NCBI RefSeq assembly: GCF_016508255.1
Contig: NZ_JADVKT010000002.1
Coordinates: 1 to 64,000, forward strand
DNA length: 64,000 nt
From: Acinetobacter calcoaceticus
Lineage (GTDB): Bacteria > Pseudomonadota > Gammaproteobacteria > Pseudomonadales > Moraxellaceae
Direction of reading: 5' to 3'
This document shows, one piece after another, positions 62,835-64,000 of the stretch (its first letter is position 1; the number at the start of each line of letters is the position of its first letter). The position numbers and the translations under genes are program-made. The notes under the pieces were generated by a model. It was not told the origin of the DNA. It worked only from the letters and a program-made list of their open reading frames with translations, and ran no database searches.

Positions 62835-63327
62835 ATGGTGAGGGTGTTTTTGTTGTTGATGTGAGTAAAAAAATTAAGGTGTCTGAAACTTTCTGAGTTA
62901 ATGTTTTTAATTTTTGTTCGGGGTGGCCAGATAAAAAATAATGGTAATGATAAATACGCTCTTGGTAAAAAATGCAGATAAAAAAAGTACCTACAGGTTT
63001 TTCTGGGGTTTCACTTCCGCCAGATTTTAATAGACCAGTACAACTTACAATAAGATCGGCTTGTTGAAATAACCTTTGACCCAGTCTGCACATTTCCTCT
63101 GTGACTTGTGGTGATTCTGCTGTGTAAGTCTCTATCAACTTTGGATCGATATTTAAAATACTAATTTTAATGCTGGGATCGTAACTCACTAAACCACCGA
63201 GTAAAATGTCTGCACCGCTATTTTTATGAATAGAAAATTGACTGGTTAAATAACCTGAACTCGCACTTTCAATAAATGCAATTTTGAGTTGATGATTTTC
63301 TAATAGTTGGCAGCAGTGCTGAAGCAT
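62833..63327 (-). CDS. PncC/CinA C-terminal-domain protein (nicotinamide-nucleotide amidase-like)
   Basis: A 164-residue stand-alone CinA C-terminal domain. PncC deamidates nicotinamide mononucleotide to nicotinate mononucleotide in pyridine-nucleotide salvage. The motif AESCTGG is changed to IESASSG, but the catalytic Ser (Ser21) stays; the Tyr and Lys of LVSYDPSIK and the Thr of SCTGLLKSGGSE are kept, as is EKPVGTFF. The variable motif leaves full activity uncertain. ATG 63327 has GAGG about 5 bases upstream. The stop lies at the clpB terminator. Confidence 0.75.
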   Translation of the reverse strand: MLQHCCQLLENHQLKIAFIESASSGYLTSQFSIHKNSGADILLGGLVSYDPSIKISILNIDPKLIETYTAESPQVTEEMCRLGQRLFQQADLIVSCTGLLKSGGSETPEKPVGTFFICIFYQERIYHYHYFLSGHPEQKLKTLTQKVSDTLIFLLTSTTKTPSP

Positions 63328-63594
63328 TATTTCACCTCGAATGGCGTTTTTATAAATAAAATCAATTTACAGATAAATTATAAAATTACAGTAAGTGATT
63401 TAAGGGTGCCGTTCAAGTCTGAGATAAAAATCTATAAAACTAGTTGAATATTCACAAAATGCCTGCGTGATATTTTCTATTTTTAGAATAAAAATGCTAA
63501 CTATCGGGAAGTCTATTTAGATCATTGCGACATGCTTAAAAAATTGTTAATTTTGTTCGATATAACAAACAATAACAATTTTAGGATGAAGGAA

Positions 63595-64000
63595 ATGAAC
63601 AATAAACAAGGGTATATGCTGGGAATTTTGAGCGGCGTGTCTGTATTATTATCAAACACATGGGCAGTAGAACCAATGTCAGAAAGTGCGCTTGCAACTC
63701 AAACAGGAGCAATAACCACGTTTTTACCCGTCATTATTGCGAAAGCTCAAGATGATGCAAAAAAACCTGAAATAGAACAACAACAAGTCCGTCAGGTGTT
63801 AGGGGATAATTATTTACAGCAGGTTAGATGGGATGTGCTTAGAACTAGCGTGCTTTCTCCTTATCAGAAACAAGACAATGTCATTGATAGTAAAGAAAAG
63901 AAGAAGTTAGAAATGATTGCACAGCCTGAGCGTGCAGATCGATTTACACGTTATGATTTTGAGTCAAAAAATATTCATGGTGAGGTTATTATTACCGTGA
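63595..64000 (+). CDS. Secreted protein, N-terminal part (partial; FilA-like pilus-system protein possible)
   Basis: A frame open to the window end (135 residues seen). The N terminus is a signal peptide (GYMLGILSGVSVLLSNTWA, cut near WA-VE), then EPMSESALATQTGAITTFLP, a pattern of Acidic-x-LA-x-x-TG seen at the start of DUF6160/FilA-like proteins of the Acinetobacter fil cluster. The rest is Gln/Lys/Glu-rich. AGG lies 9 bases before ATG 63595; ATG 63586 in frame is too close to it. The fil identification is from memory and weak; the downstream genes needed to test it are outside. The gap 63328-63594 shows no gene. Confidence 0.55.
   Translation, partial: MNNKQGYMLGILSGVSVLLSNTWAVEPMSESALATQTGAITTFLPVIIAKAQDDAKKPEIEQQQVRQVLGDNYLQQVRWDVLRTSVLSPYQKQDNVIDSKEKKKLEMIAQPERADRFTRYDFESKNIHGEVIITV

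Overview
The window is an AT-rich gammaproteobacterial chromosome segment that looks like Acinetobacter, most likely the A. baumannii/calcoaceticus group. The evidence is the gene order hcaK-hcaR / hcaABCDEFG, the vanAB-vanK-vanP set, the order alaS-lysC-csrA, the pair hisZ-purA, a 732-residue OsmC-YcaO fusion and a CsrA with a long tail. The species is inferred from recognised proteins and order; no database was searched. I saw no rRNA, tRNA, CRISPR array, prophage or intact insertion sequence.

Left part (1-5810): the end of astC overlapping astA (arginine succinyltransferase route, without astD/B/E downstream), a CycA-type amino-acid permease, a coniferyl-aldehyde dehydrogenase on the opposite strand, a broken AraC-type regulator and an orphan small gene.

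Aromatic catabolism island (5827-24052): hcaA-hcaG on the minus strand, read away from hcaK-hcaR. Together they hydrolyse chlorogenate-type esters, activate hydroxycinnamates to CoA thioesters, cut them to acetyl-CoA plus a hydroxybenzaldehyde, and oxidise the aldehyde. Next come vanR, vanBA and, divergently, vanK-vanP, which carry vanillate to protocatechuate. Each set has its own porin and MFS importer. The control sites are visible: an 18-bp inverted pair between hcaA and hcaK, and palindromes built on TTGGATCCAA between vanA and vanK.

Oxidative lipid/ketone region (24305-38317): an OsmC-YcaO fusion behind a structured leader, then two modules that each pair a Baeyer-Villiger-type flavin monooxygenase with a short-chain dehydrogenase. 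Module A (GMC oxidoreductase, alpha/beta hydrolase, SDR, monooxygenase) is divergent from an AraC-family regulator. Module B (PF10118-type diiron-like protein, SDR, monooxygenase, SAM methyltransferase) is divergent from a TetR regulator and carries a 23-bp direct repeat in its control region. The logic alcohol to ketone to ester to acid plus alcohol is complete in module A, but the substrate is unknown. This is the least explained multi-gene system here.

Right part (38390-64000): mostly housekeeping genes, namely pirin, adenine permease and adenine deaminase, cytochrome b561, rnhB, csrA, lysC, alaS, a GapA/Epd-like dehydrogenase, hisZ, purA, an M48 lipoprotein protease, Tas-type aldo-keto reductase, Crp/Vfr, OsmC, GNAT, M23 peptidase, clpB behind a sigma-32-type promoter, and a PncC/CinA-like protein. 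A 297-bp element with 19-bp terminal inverted repeats, probably a MITE, sits between crp and osmC. The window ends inside a secreted-protein gene.
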